Shown here piece by piece: positions 10,620-22,242 of a DNA stretch of 64,000 nucleotides. Position numbers and translations under genes: made by a program. Below the pieces are notes generated by a model. It did not search any database. It was not told where the DNA came from and saw nothing but the letters and a program-made list of their open reading frames with translations. Source of the stretch: Quercus robur (Eukaryota; Streptophyta; Magnoliopsida; Fagales; Fagaceae). The stretch covers positions 25,198,782 through 25,262,781 of the forward strand of contig NC_065535.1 in NCBI RefSeq assembly GCF_932294415.1, given 5' to 3'. Positions within the stretch are counted from its first letter, which is position 1. The number at the start of each line of letters is the position of its first letter.

Positions 10620-11024
10620 TAATAATTTCCCCTAAGTCTGTGGTCCGAGGAGCCATGCAAGACGTAGGTTCTGTTTAAAACTATGAATAGTCGCCATAAG
10701 TAATAATTTCCCCCAAGTCTGTGGTCTGAGGATCCATGCAGGGCTTAGGTTCTGTTTAAAACTTGTATAAATTGTCATGAGTAATAATTTCTCCTAAGTC
10801 TGTGGTCCGAGGAGCCATGCAGGACTTAGGTTCTGTTTAAAACTATGAATAGTCTCCATAAGTAATAATTTCCCCTAAGTCTGTGGTCCAAGGATCCATG
10901 CAGGACTTAGGTTCTGTTTAAAACTTGTATAAATTGTCATGAGTAATAATTTCCCCTAAGTCTGTGGTCCGAGGAGCCATGCAGGACTTAGGTTCTGTTT
11001 AAAACTATGAATAGTCGTAGATAG
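10620..11024 (-). repeat. 81-bp tandem repeat, five copies in an alternating two-type pattern
   Basis: Copies start at 10620, 10701, 10782, 10863 and 10944, an exact 81-bp period around the core CCTAAGTCTGTGGTCCGAGG. Copies 1, 3 and 5 share GAGCC and the ending ACTATGAATAGTC; copies 2 and 4 share GATCC and ACTTGTATAAATTGTC, so the array grew as a 162-bp dimer. It lies between the stop of pol (minus strand) and the 3' end of the antisense gene (plus strand). Short tandem arrays in this untranslated position are known in Tat/Ogre-type elements. Confidence 0.95.
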
Positions 11025-11076
11025 ATCAGCAGGCAAAGGATAATCACGAAACAAAACATGGGCGAAGCCATTTTCA

Positions 11077-14000
11077 TTAATAACAATATCTTCTGAGGTT
11101 ATTTACATTCCATGGTCGAGGTACAGTTTTTTCATCCAGATCTTCTAGGTAGTAAGCGCCTATCCCGGCCACGGATGTGACACGGTATGGTCCTTCCCAA
11201 TTGGGCCCCAACTTGCCCCAAGAGGGGTTTTTCGCGCTGCCGAGAATCTTTCTCATCACGAGATCACCTGGACCTAGAGGTCGCAGCTTGACGTTGGCAT
11301 CATACCCTTGTCTCAGCTTCTGGTGGTAATAGGCCATATGAATCGTGGCTTTTTCCCTTCTTTCCTCGGCTAGGTCTAGACTTCTTCCCAATAACTCGTC
11401 GTTATCGCTTGGGGTAAACGAGCTAGACCTCAGTGTGGGGAAGTTGTTCTCGATTGGGAGCACGGCCTCTGCCCCATAAGTCATCGAAAAGGGGGTTTCA
11501 CCGGTTGAACGCCGCGGCGTTGTCCGATAGGTCCACAAGACGTGCGGGAGCTCTTCTACCCATCTTCCCTTTGCCTCATCTAGTCTTTTCTTCAGTCCGT
11601 TCACTATGACCTTGTTCACGGCCTCAACTTGCCCATTTCCTTGGGGGTATGCGGGGGTGGAATATCGATTAATGATCCCAAATTCGTGGCAATACTCCCT
11701 AAAACTCTTACTGTCGAACTGAAGACCATTGTCGGAAATGAGTGTACGTGGAGTTCCGAAGCGGGCGATAATGTTCTTCCAGATGAATTTCTAGGCATCC
11801 ACGTCCCTAATGTTGGCCAAAGGTTCAGCTTCCACCCATTTAGTGAAGTAATTGGTTCCGACTATTATGTATCGCTTGTTCCCCGCAGCCTTGGGGAAAG
11901 GTCCGACAATATCAAGATCCCATTGTGCGAACGGCCATGGGCTAGAGAGTGGGTTGAGAACCCCTCCGGGTTGGTGGATATTCGGGGCAAATCTTTGGCA
12001 TTGATCGCACTTCTTAGCGTATTCTTGGGCCTGTCTTTGCATGTTCGGCCACCAATATCCTTGGGTGAGTGCCCTGTGCGCCAGCGACCTTCCTCCGGTG
12101 TGACTTCCACAAATTTCCTCATGTAACTCTTCAAGTAGAGACTCGGACTCTTCTGGATGTACGCAGAGTAGGTACGGTCCAGAGTAGGAGCGCCGATATA
12201 GTTTGTGGTCCTCTGATAGCCAGAACCGAGGAGCATTTCTACGTATCTTCTCGGCCTCTAATTTTTCTTCCGGTAAGATATCGTCTTGGAGGAAGTTCTT
12301 TTTGGGGTCCATCCAGCTGGGACTCTGTCTAATCTGATGGACTTGGGCCGGGTTTTTGCCGAGGGGACTCGCCCTGATTAGATCTTCTACGAGGATCATT
12401 CGTGGCAGATCATGCACCGAGGACGTGGCAAGAGTGGCCAGCGAGTCTGCATGAGTGTTTGCACTTCTGGAAACGTGCGTCAGATTGAATGACTCAAAAC
12501 TCGTCTGCAGGCGTTTGACTTGTCCCAGATACTCTTGCATCCTAGCATCTCTGGCTTCCAGCTCACCCATCACTTGTCCGACGACCAACCTGGAGTCCGA
12601 GAATGCTTCTATTACTCTTTCGCCCAGTTTTTGAACCATTATCATCCCTTGGAGTAAGGCCTCGTATTCGGCTTCATTGTTCGTAGCCGAAAATCCGAGC
12701 CTCAGTGATTTTTCAATGGCGGCACCGTCTAGTGATACTAAAACTATCCCAACTCCAGATCCTCTCTGGTTGGCCGCGCCATCCACGTAGACCTTCCAAT
12801 GCAAGGTCTTCCCTGCTGAAATTACGCCAACCGGTTTTCCATCCGTGTCTTTCTTTTCGGTTATTGTTTCTATAGAGGGTTCAGCGAACTCTGCTACCAG
12901 GTCTGCGAGGACCTGACCTTTGATGAAGGATCTGGGCATATATTTAATATCAAAGGCTCCCAAAAGCGCACTCCACATGACGATCCTTCCTGTGTAGTCA
13001 GCGCTTCGAAGCACTGCTCGGAGGGGAAGCTGGGTGAGAACGATGACCGTATGCGCCTGAAAGTAATGAGGGAGCTTCCGGGTGGCATGTACTACCGTCA
13101 GAATTGCCTTTTCTAAAGGTAGATATCGCACCTCGGCCTCGTGTAATGATTTGCTCACATAGTATACTGGTCGCCGCACCCCATTATCATCCCGTATCAG
13201 TACCAGGCTTATAACATGGGGAGCTACAGCGATGTACGCAAACAACACCTCGTCTGCCTCAGGGCTGGACATGATGGGGGGTCGTGACAAATATTCCTTA
13301 AGTTGCTGGAAAGCCCGAACGCACTCCTCCGACCACTCAAACCCTTTCCACTTATTTATCAGGAGGTAAAATGGTCGGCATCGATCTGCTGACCGCGATA
13401 TGAACCGGTTTAATGCTGCAATCATACCTGTGAGCTTCTGCACTTCCTTTGGGTTCCGAGGAGCCTGTAAGCTATTTATTGCTTTGATTTGATCGGGGCT
13501 CACTTCTATTCCCCTATGGGTTACCATGTACCCTAGAAATCTCCCCGACCCAACCCCGAATGAACATTTGGAAGCGTTCAACCGTAACCGGTGTTCTCTT
13601 AAGATAGCGAAGATTTCTTCGAGGTCTTTCACGTGCTCGGACACCCTTTTACTCTTCACAACCATATCGTCTATGTAAACCTCAATGATCTTGCCCAGCT
13701 GTGGTTCAAACATCCGGGTCATCATCCTTTGGTAGGTTGAGCCTGCGTTCTTTAGCCCAAACGGCATCACCTTATAGTGATAATCTCCGATGGGCGTCAT
13801 GAAAGCTGTCTTCTCCTGGTCTTCTGGCGCAAGGGGGATCTGATGATAGCCCTGGAAGGCATCCAGGAAGCTCATCCGAGGATGACCCACGGTTGCATCC
13901 ACCAACCTATCTATTCGGGGTAGGGGGAATGGGTCCTTTGGGCACGCCTTGTTTAGGTCCGTGAAGTCCACACAGACCCTCCACTTACCTGTCTTCTTCT

Positions 14001-15087
14001 TTACCACCACCGTGTTTGCCAACCATTCGGGGTAAAAGACCTCTTTAATAGCCCCTGCTTTTTTCAGTTTTGCCACCTCGTCTCTCACGGCATTAGTGTG
14101 TTCCTTTGAAGGGCGTCGGGGTGGCTGCTTCTTCGGAGTGGAAGACGGGTTGACGTTCAGGTGGTGACAAATAAGACTAGGATCAACCCCCAGGGCGTCG
14201 TAGGCGTCCCACGCAAACGCGTCCCACGCAAACACGTCTACATTTCCTCTGAGAAATCTGACCAGTTCCTCTTTTTCTTGAGCAGGCAACTCAGAGCCGA
14301 CCTGAAAAAACTTGTCCGGGTCGTTGTTGACAGCGATCTTATCTAAACTTTCACACCTGATCTCCTCGGCTAGCCCATCCCCTTGCCCGGCCGAGGAGGC
14401 TGGTTGCTATGAACTCTGTGGGGCCGAGGACTCGGCAACGGGCCGATGTAGGATGGCGGCAACCATACACTTCCGGGCTACGCCCTGATCTCCTCGGATT
14501 TCTTCTATTTGCCCTCTGGATGGGTATTTTACTTTTTGGTGAAGTGTGGAGGATACGGCTCCTAGGGCGTGGATCCACGGCCTGGCAACTATTGCAGTGT
14601 AGGGGGAATAAGCGTCGACCACGATAAAATTTACCTCCACCACCTCCGACCCAGTCTGCACGGGTAGCCGGATCTGCCCTTTCGGTGTAACCATCCTCCC
14701 TTCGAAGTTGAGAAGGGGGGAATCATAAGCTGCCAAATCTTCCGGCTTCAGGTTCAGCCCCTTGTATAGATCAGGGTACATTATTTCTACCGCACTTCTT
14801 GAGTCTACTAACACCCTTCTCACATCGAAGCCTCCAATTCTTAACGTAACCACCAAGGCGTCGTCGTGAGGTTGAATAGTTCCCCTCTTATCCTCGTCCG
14901 AGAATCCCAGTATCAAAGAGCTTTGCTTTTTCGATCTTTTGGGTTCCCTATGCCCGTCCTCGGAGTAGAGTCGATCTACAGCCAGTACCCTGGGGATGGG
15001 TGGCCCAGTTCTTCCTGGTGCAGCAAGGATGACATGTATCGTTCCAGTAGGGGGTCTTAAGGACACATCCCCTCGAGACTCTGGCAT
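11077..15087 (-). pseudogene. pol: Pol polyprotein: protease, reverse transcriptase, two RNase H domains, integrase
   Basis: One continuous reading frame of 1,337 codons (ATG at 15087-15085, stop at 11079-11077) broken only by TAG at 14407-14409 and 11791-11793. Domains in order: aspartic protease (VLVDSRSAVEIM, 14.8 kb), reverse transcriptase (VMPFGLKNAGSTYQ and the catalytic YIDD near 13.7 kb), gypsy RNase H, a second archaeal-type RNase H (VYVDGAANQRGSG, NNEAEYEALLQG, ANTHADSLA, about 12.8-12.4 kb), then integrase with an HHCC finger (ending CDQCQRF), catalytic Asp (WDLDIVGPFP; ISDNGLQF) and Glu (NGQVEAVNK). The protease active site, normally Asp-Ser/Thr-Gly, reads Asp-Ser-Arg (AGA at 14799-14797), a likely G-to-A change that should kill it. 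A 15-bp tandem duplication near 14203-14233 repeats FAWDA. The 11791 stop lies inside the integrase core. The gag TAA is in the same frame two codons upstream. Confidence 0.95.
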
Positions 15088-15090
15088 TGC

Positions 15091-16445
15091 TTAACTGGGA
15101 TGTCCGCTCGAGGGGTGCAGAAGGTGACGTAACTTCCCTTCTCGGACCAACTGATCTAGGTGATTCCATAGGTTCCTGCAGTCCTCAGTGGTATGCCCAT
15201 GGTCCTGATGGTAGTGACAGTATAGGTCCTGGTTACGTTTAGAAGGGTCTCCGGCCATCTTTCCCGGCCATCTAAAGTAGGGCTCGTTTCTTACTTTCTC
15301 CAGCACCTGTTGTACTGGCTCCCTGAACACGGCATTCACTGTTTGTGGGTGGCTCTGTCCAGCCAGTCGCGAGAAATCTCTCCTCGGCTGGCTAGGGTTA
15401 TACCGTTCCGACCTAAAGTCATTTGCTTTGGGGGGAATGACCTTCTCCTTTTCCCTTCCTTGCAGCTGATCTTCCTCCACCCTTTTGTACTTGTCGATCC
15501 TATCCATCAGCTGATGAACGTCGGCAACTGGTTTACCAGTGAGGGATTTCCTTAAGCCATGCTCGGTGGGGAGGCCGCTTTTGAACGTGCTGATAGCAAC
15601 ATCATCATGGTTGTCATCTAAGTCATTATATACCTCCCAATATCTATCCGAGTATGCTTTCAGGGTTTCTCCTTCGTGCATGGATAAGGACAATAATAAA
15701 CTAAGGGGTCGAGGGACTCTGGTGTTTGTGATAAAACGGGAGCAGAAAGCCTGAGTGAGCTGCTTGTAGGAGCCTATGGAATTTGTCTTCAAGCTGTTAA
15801 ACCACCTCATCGCCATTGATCCCAAGCTGGATGGGAAGATTTTGCATATTAGGGCCTCATTTTGGGAGTAGATTGCCATTTTCTGGTTAAACTGGCTCAC
15901 ATGCTCTACCGGGTCTGCTCGGCCATTATAAATGGCGAATGCCGGTTGGTTGAAGCGTCGGGGCAGCTTAGCCCCTTCAATTCTATACGTGAAGGGTGAT
16001 CTCGAAACTTGGTCCAAGCCTTCTTCATAACATCGTTTCCTGAACCCTTACTGGATGGGTTCTCATATTTCCGTATAGGGTGTGGTTCCCTTTCGTAGGA
16101 AAAGGTTTCACTTGGGGGGATCCTTGACCTCCGTCGGTAACTCGCATCCTCCGCATTAGAAGACTCGTCTGAGTCAGAGGGGGATCGTTTTCGCTGCACA
16201 CGTCGTAACTCCCTTTTCAGGTCATCTATCTCCCGCTGCATGGCCTGATGACTATTTCGCCTCTGGGACACGTGACTGCCTGTCTGAGTGTGACTCTGGC
16301 TCGTCCGAATAGTATGCACACTTCCCTCACGATTCCCCCTGCCGCCTGGGTTGGTGGGATTATTTTGCCTCTGGGACTCGGCGGGTTGTGTCTGTTGGGA
16401 GTTTACCTGGTGAGGATTCTCCTGGTGTGGGCCTAGTTCTGCCAT
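15091..16445 (-). pseudogene. gag: Gag of the Tat element, frameshifted
   Basis: Capsid/nucleocapsid precursor of the element, starting at the ATG 16445-16443 and ending at TAA 15093-15091. The N-terminal 140 residues are Gln/Arg/Ser-rich and disordered (KRELRRVQRKRSPSDSDESS). The conserved capsid core follows (PFTYRIEGAKLP, GRADPVEHVSQFNQKMA, MAMRWFNSL, LKAYSDRYWEVYNDL). A zinc knuckle of the C-x2-H-x4-H-x4-C form (CHYHQDHGHTTEDC) lies near the end, a form I associate with Tat-type elements. A one-base loss near 16016-16021 shifts the frame between the leader and the capsid core; the two open frames overlap there (16445-15906 and 16017-15091). The gag TAA is followed in the same frame by GCA and the pol ATG, so a stop codon alone separates gag from pol. 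Confidence 0.9.
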
Positions 16446-16480
16446 ACTTCGACCGTTGTACTAGCTGATGCTGTAGTTCT

Positions 16481-16499
16481 TCCCACAGACGGTGCCAAT
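16481..16499 (-). other. Primer binding site of the Tat element
   Basis: On the minus strand ATTGGCACCGTCTGTGGGA directly follows the 5' LTR end. It matches the left element's site at 1061-1079 apart from a few bases. Confidence 0.8.
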
Positions 16500-17178
16500 T
16501 GTAGTTGCACGATTTTCCTGGCCCAAACCCTTTTGATCAAGCCCTGGCCCAAGGCGCAACACACAATAAATACTTGTAGAGGATGGGTCAAAGAACTTAG
16601 TCTCAGTAAACCTAGTCGGCCTAAGGTATGGAGAATGTTGTTGCAAGTATAAAAACACCAGAATGGATACTCCACAGAAAGTTCTATTTCCTGAGTGCTG
16701 AATACAGTTTTTTCCGTCCCCTTCTTTGAAGGACTCCCTTACATTATATAGCTCTCTCATTCTTATCTGAACCTTACACTTGTTGATCATCTAAGCCCCC
16801 ACTTGAGCACCTGTCTTATCAGACACCTTTATCACTCCTTTGTGAGTTGCAGTGGCCAAGGTAGTACTGTTCAGGGGTCTTTTCCTCATTAATGCGGCCA
16901 AGAGAGTGGTTGTGGCACATTTAATGTGGTGGTAGCAGCTTTCCATGAGATATTTTGGGTTTTATTCTTTTTTATATACTCGGAGGATGAGCTGCAGTGG
17001 TTGGGGCGAGCTTTTTGATCTGGATTTCGTGGTGTTCGAGGAGGTGTTACTCCTCGGACAGGTTTATTTTACTGCAGTTGGACTTGAATAATGTTTTGGC
17101 TATGACTTTTCCTCGGACACGATGCTTCTCGGATGGGCCTGTATTTAACTAGCCCATTATTTTGGGCCGAGCCCCACA
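16500..17178 (-). mobile_element. 5' LTR (right copy), 679 bp
   Basis: Full-length partner of 6662-7340, ending GAGCCCCACA, followed by the ATAAT target duplication at 17179-17183. Confidence 0.95.
16743..16750 (-). promoter_or_regulatory. TATA box of the gag-pol promoter in the 5' LTR
   Basis: Minus strand GAGCTATATAATGT; the same motif is conserved in the other LTR at 6905-6912. Position well inside the LTR fits a U3 promoter. Inferred from motif and place only. Confidence 0.55.
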
Positions 17179-17183
17179 ATAAT

Positions 17184-18480
17184 AATTTAAAATTTTATAT
17201 TTATTTAACTTTAAAAAAAAAAAATTGGGACCACCCCGAATTTTTTTTTATACCAATAAAATTAAATTTTGGTCCATAATTTGAGCAACTTAACAATATA
17301 TTAGGGTTTTTTCAAGCAAAAAGGAAAAACTCAAAAAAAAAATTGAACCAAAATCTGGAAAAAAAAATTATAATAGAATTACTAAAGGGTGGGCAGTGGC
17401 TTGATTCCTTGACTAAGCACACTATCCAATACAACACAATTTCCAACTTTTTTATTATTTTTATTATTAATTTTCCTCATTGGACATATATTACTTCTTA
17501 TTTTTAATTTTTTTATCTTGTTTATTCTTAACCACACGCGTCTTCTGTCTCCTCGATTTCTACACTTCGGATTTGTTTGGATATCACTTATTTTACTGAA
17601 ATTAAAAACTTTTTACTGAAAATATTGTAGATAAAAGTAAAAGTTAGTTGAAATAGTACTGTGGAGCCCATGAATAATACCAAAAAGTGTAGTGAGATCC
17701 ATAAACAATAACAAAAATAAGTTGAATGGTAAAATAATTTTAAAGAAGGGTACTACACATGATTGGTACACCTTTCCTTAGGCTCAATACTTATAAGGCA
17801 AGGGTGAGAGGCATCACTCCCTGATGTGGGATTGAGTAAATCCGTGAGGATGGCATCGACTGTGCGCCCATTCCCAAAGTGGGCAATACCTGATTGGGGA
17901 AAAATTCATCCCTCCCATAAAAAGGCAGCCCAACTCACAATCTCAAAAAGGTCCACCACATTTAAATTGGCAACTTCACTAGGCTGCCTCTTGCCACACT
18001 ACAGCCCAAAAGTTCTGGGTAAGAGAGTCAAGATCAATCTAATTGCAACTCACCTTGAACCAATTTGTGTTCAAACTAAAGCCCCTTTGTTGAAACTTTG
18101 GTCACATGTCCGTGGCAGATGAAACTGTCACAAAAGAGTTACGGCAGGCAAGCATAATATAACAATAATAAAGGAAAAGCGCTTACTATTAGTCAAAACA
18201 AGCAAAGAATTCCCAATTAAAGAAAAGAGCAGCACAACAATAAAAAACGCATTATAAGAAGAAATGATAATAATAATAATAAAAGAAAAGGTAACACCAA
18301 TAATTAATTAACAAGATTAAAGGAGAAAATGTTAGTCTGCCATGCTTAGTTGTATTACGAAACTAAGACCAAAGAGGGAACCACTTCTTCAATGTGGATA
18401 ACCTTACAGGAAGGTCCTGTAGTAGAAATTACCTACTTTGAGAAGATAGGCCTAAATGGCTTATGCCCAAGAAATCCTTA
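17184..18480. other. AT-rich repeats flanking the Tat element
   Basis: 17184-17300 looks like the other half of the older repeat entered by the Tat element. 17573-17735 (TTTGTTTGGATATCACTTA onwards) is a truncated, reversed copy of the MITE at 36094-36305. 17820-18130 gives a weak open frame without recognisable similarity. No gene is supported. Confidence 0.5.
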
Positions 18481-18489
18481 ATCCTTAAT

Positions 18490-19992
18490 AGAGGGTAGAC
18501 TTTTAGAGGGGGAGAAGGGATTAGCCTATTGGTGCATGCCTGCTATCACGCTTTTGCCTACTCTCTATTTTTCTTTCTCACTGTTTTCCTTTTCCAGGTT
18601 TTGTTACTCTGCTTTTTCCTATTTTCTTTTTAGTTCTTGCTCGTGTGATGTTGTTCTTCTAGTGTTGTGGTGATGTGGTTGTTGTAATGTTATGTTACTA
18701 TGCACAGTGAAGGCTCCTTATATTCTGCCTACCGTGACTGGTTTTTACCCTTTTACCCCTTAACCACTTTTGTCTAGGTGTGGGTGTCCTTCCAAACTAT
18801 CCATTGGTCTGTCAGCTGCCCAACTACCACCATTTACCTGTACTGGTCGTGCCACATCCCATTATCAGACAAAGAAAACTATTTTATTTGCTTGTTCATC
18901 ATGGCATTCCCATCCGGATAAGGATGGGCATTCTCTCTCTCTCTATCCCTCATGGCATGCATCTAGTGATTCCAACTCATTTTTTCCTCTTTTGGGTGGT
19001 GTGTTATCCCAATAGGAAATTTTGCCTAAAAGAGTTTGAGCAGGAACCCCAGAATAGGCTCCCCATTCTCCCCACCGCCAAACCATATCCTCTCTTATCT
19101 CTGACTCATGGCCCACTACTCCTATATTGGCTGGGTACAGGTTGGTAGTGCTTGAGCCTTGTGCGTGCTCCACTTTCGTGTGTGTCCAAAACTTGTCTAC
19201 TACTTATGCGTTTGCCATGGCTTGGAGGTCTTCTGTGCGTTCTGCTGCTCATTCTTGACCTTTTGTGGCATGAACAGGTTTCTGAGCCTTCATTCTTTAT
19301 GACTCACTTTCTATATGGGCTGGGCCTTGCCTGATTGTGGGCTTTTCTCTCTTCAACCCATTCTTTACTCCTGTAGACTTGCTAGTATTTCTGCCATGTC
19401 GTTCTGTTATTCCTGCAGTGGTATTGCTTAGTCTGTGCTTGTTGGGCCTCTTTTAGGCCTGTTGTATGCTTTTTCTTTTACTTAATTACAGTGGCCCAGT
19501 ATTATCATTGAGCTTGCATTCATGCTTTTCTGTGCTTTCTTAACCCATTCCATTACTTACGGGCTTCCTTGGCCCATTTCTTCCTTCTTGGGCATCATCG
19601 GCCCATTTCCTTTCCTCATGCATCCTCAACCTATTCTAATTCTGCATTCCCATGGGCTTTTGCTAAGTCTTTTGGGTTTTCCCAGCCCAATTTTCATATC
19701 CTTCACTTTTAGGGTTCATGGGCTTTCTATAACCCCTTACTCACTTAATTCATTACTTCGGGCCTCTTTGACCCATTCTTGCTTGCTTTTTATCTCATAT
19801 AATGCCCACGGGTTTACTACTTTCTTCCCTTGACTCCTCTAGGCCCGCTTGCTTCCTTTGAGACCCATTTATTATTTTCTAGGCCTATGATCTATTATTC
19901 TTGCCATTCGGGTTTAATGGCTTTTCTCCCAATTTACTAACTCTTTTCTTCCCATATTGTTGGGCTTTTCTACCAAAATGAGCATCAACAAA
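18490..19992 (+). mobile_element. LTR-type remnant (family shared with 37.1-38.2 kb)
   Basis: A pyrimidine-rich stretch with many GGGC/GCCCA words ending in GAGCATCAACA. Matching words such as GGCTGGGTACAGGTTGGTAG (about 19128) reappear on the minus strand at 37560-37590, and GGGCATCAACA closes both. The two are diverged copies of one LTR or LTR-like family. Ends and target duplication were not resolved and no coding capacity is seen. Confidence 0.5.
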
Positions 19993-19999
19993 TATTATA

Positions 20000-21160
20000 C
20001 CTTTTTTATAAGTAAATATTATCCTTTAATTTGAGGAAATATATTCTAAAAACAATATAAAATTAACTTACTAATTAGTGAGAGTAAAAAAATTAAAAAC
20101 TTACATAAGAGAACCAAGAACTTAAATGGGTGTCAATTGTTTTACTTCTTTATAGTAAGTAAACTTTCTTTGGCATAATATTCAGCACGCAAATTCAAAA
20201 GCAAAGAACAATAAGTAAGATGGATTTACTAGACATAAGCGTAAATTGTATCTTGGGAACAAAAGTGAAAAAAAGAAAATACAACAATGTGGAATGTATT
20301 GTGTGGAATTTAATTATAGGAATGACTTTATTGGTTAAGAGAGGTTATATCGAAAAATCATGGCTTAATATATATATATATATATGAATATTTTGTTGAT
20401 AGACTATTAGTTGGAGTAGAATTTAAATTTCTAAAACTTAGATGATAAAGTTTTATCTAAATTAAATTATTGTTAAATCTTATCTCTTAGTCAAGAGTCT
20501 CGTAGCCTAATATCGTAATAAAATATTAATTTAATAAGATGCAATTTGAGGAAAAACAAAACAAAAACAAAAACGTGAGTTGTGTGGGATTTAGAAAATT
20601 TTGATGATAGACTTTTGGTTTTATTTAAATTACACAGTTGTTAAATTTTATCCCTTAATTTGAGGAAATATATCACAACAAATAATAATAAATTAATTTA
20701 TTAATTTATTATTCTTAAAATGTTGATAATAGACTTTTAGTTTGAGTTGAAGTTAAAGTTTTGTTTTTTTTTTAGAAAGAAAATGTGGGTTGTTGTCTGA
20801 GATTTAATTTTAGAATTTTTTTATAATAGACTTTTAGTTTGGATAGAATTTAAATTTGTTTAAGTTTAAATGTATAAATTAATTTAATAATTAGTTATTC
20901 TTAAAATATTGATAATGGACTTTTAGTTGGAGCAGAGAAGTCAAAACAAGGGGTTTTTTTTTCAGAAAGAAAATGTGGGTTGTTGTTTGGAATTTAAGTA
21001 TATAATTTTTTATAATAGACTTTTAGTTTAAATAGAATTTAAATTTTTTGAAATTTAAATGATAAAGTTTTACCTAAATTAAATCATTGTTAAATATTAT
21101 CCATTAATTTGAGGAAATATATCCTAACAAATAATATAAAATTAATTTACTAATTAGTGA
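20000..21160. repeat. Degenerate AT-rich repeat cluster
   Basis: The words TAGACTTTTAG (about 20400, 20605, 20727, 20826, 20917, 21016), TTTGAGGAAATATAT (about 20031, 20657, 21111) and AATTAGTGAG (about 20076, 21153) recur in the same order with unequal spacing. This is an old, partly scrambled tandem amplification. No gene. Confidence 0.6.
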
Positions 21161-21611
21161 GGGTAGTCACTTGGCGTAACTATAACTTCTAAGCCCAATT
21201 TTTATTATATAGTATATGATGATATGATATGATTTTTAGAAAGTTTTTATAGGAAATGAAAAAAAAAAAAAAAAACTGATTTTTTTAACAAAATTTTTAT
21301 ATTTTCCACGAAAGTGGTGTCAAAATTTTCCTAAAATTGTCCATTAACAAATTCCCTTAGGACACCCGTTAATAAGATCATTTTTTTCGTCACTCATAGT
21401 TTGTCACATAGAACAATTATAAAAAGTGTGCAAGAAAGTATGTAATAGTAGAATTATTTCATTTAATTTGATAATTTATCAAGAGCAAGAGTAGTAAATA
21501 TCATACACTATCAAAAGAGAAAGTAGGCACACAACAAAATGTTATGGCGTTTTCACAATTGTTTTTAGTTGTGGTAGGTCCCAAACTAATATTTTATTAA
21601 AGATAAAAATC

Positions 21612-21782
21612 AATGGATGCTCTAAGGATATTAGTTTAGGAAATATTTATAAAAACTTTATTTACAAAGGAAAAAGTAATTGATTATTTTGACAACTTTT
21701 TATATTTCTCATAGAAGTGGTATTAAAATTTTCCTAAAACAATCCACTAATAGATGCCCTAAGAGCATCCGTTAATAGTATC
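21612..21782. mobile_element. Small MITE
   Basis: Ends are inverted: AATGGATGCTCTAAGGATATT on the left against AACGGATGCTCTTAGGGCATC on the right (reverse complement). The shared inner motif GTGGTGTCAAAATTTTCC also marks 21310-21345 and 59698-59716. Confidence 0.6.
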
Positions 21783-22149
21783 CTCTATTTATTTAGTTTT
21801 ATTTTGACCTATGAAAGACTAACACCTCAACTGTTATGAAAATATTGTAACAATTTATTGTGTCAATAGCACAAATCTTATCAAAATTTCAGTGGACGCT
21901 AAGCATCAACATAAACTCTAACTAAAGACCACACAATCCATACAGCAGAAATATTAAAGGTTACTTTTGTTATTGGTTTCGTTTGGTCTATTTTTTAGAT
22001 TATAAAAAAGCATTTTTTTCAACAATAATATTTTCTAAAAAAAGAATTATCTTTCAAAATGTATTTTTTTGAAAATTATCTCATTTTCCTATCTTCAATA
22101 TCAACCCTAAAATGAGTTGAAAAAATATATTTTAACTTCTTTTATTTAG

Positions 22150-22242
22150 CTTGGAGTAAGATAGAGTTGTTTTCCAAAAATTTGAGTTGTTTTCCAAAAA
22201 TTTGAAGTTTTTGGAAAACAACTCTATCTCACTCCAAGTTAT
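22150..22242. repeat. Inverted repeat with AGATAGAGTTGTTTTCCAAA arms
   Basis: Left arm CTTGGAGTAAGATAGAGTTG and right arm CAACTCTATCTCACTCCAAG are nearly perfect complements separated by a short loop that repeats part of the arm. Probably the core of a foldback element. Confidence 0.8.

Larger units (their letters stand above)
6662..17178 (-). mobile_element. Complete Tat-lineage (Retand-like) Ty3/gypsy retrotransposon
   Basis: This is a 10,517-bp LTR element bounded by a perfect 5-bp target duplication, ATAAT, at 6657-6661 and 17179-17183. Both LTRs are 679 bp and begin TG and end CA. In the minus orientation the order is 5' LTR (16500-17178), primer site, gag (16445-15091), protease, reverse transcriptase, RNase H, a second archaeal-type RNase H and integrase (15087-11077), then an 81-bp tandem array, an antisense gene (7.6-10.3 kb on the plus strand), a weak purine tract and the 3' LTR (6662-7340). 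The double RNase H, integrase after RNase H, and an extra antisense ORF between pol and the 3' LTR are hallmarks of the Tat/Retand group. I count about 16 differences between the LTRs (14 transitions), roughly 2.4 percent, so the insertion is fairly young. Several lesions make it non-autonomous now. Confidence 0.95.

Noticed and set aside
11629..12332. Plus-strand frames of 165 and 87 codons within pol
   Set aside because: Shadows of the integrase-coding minus strand.
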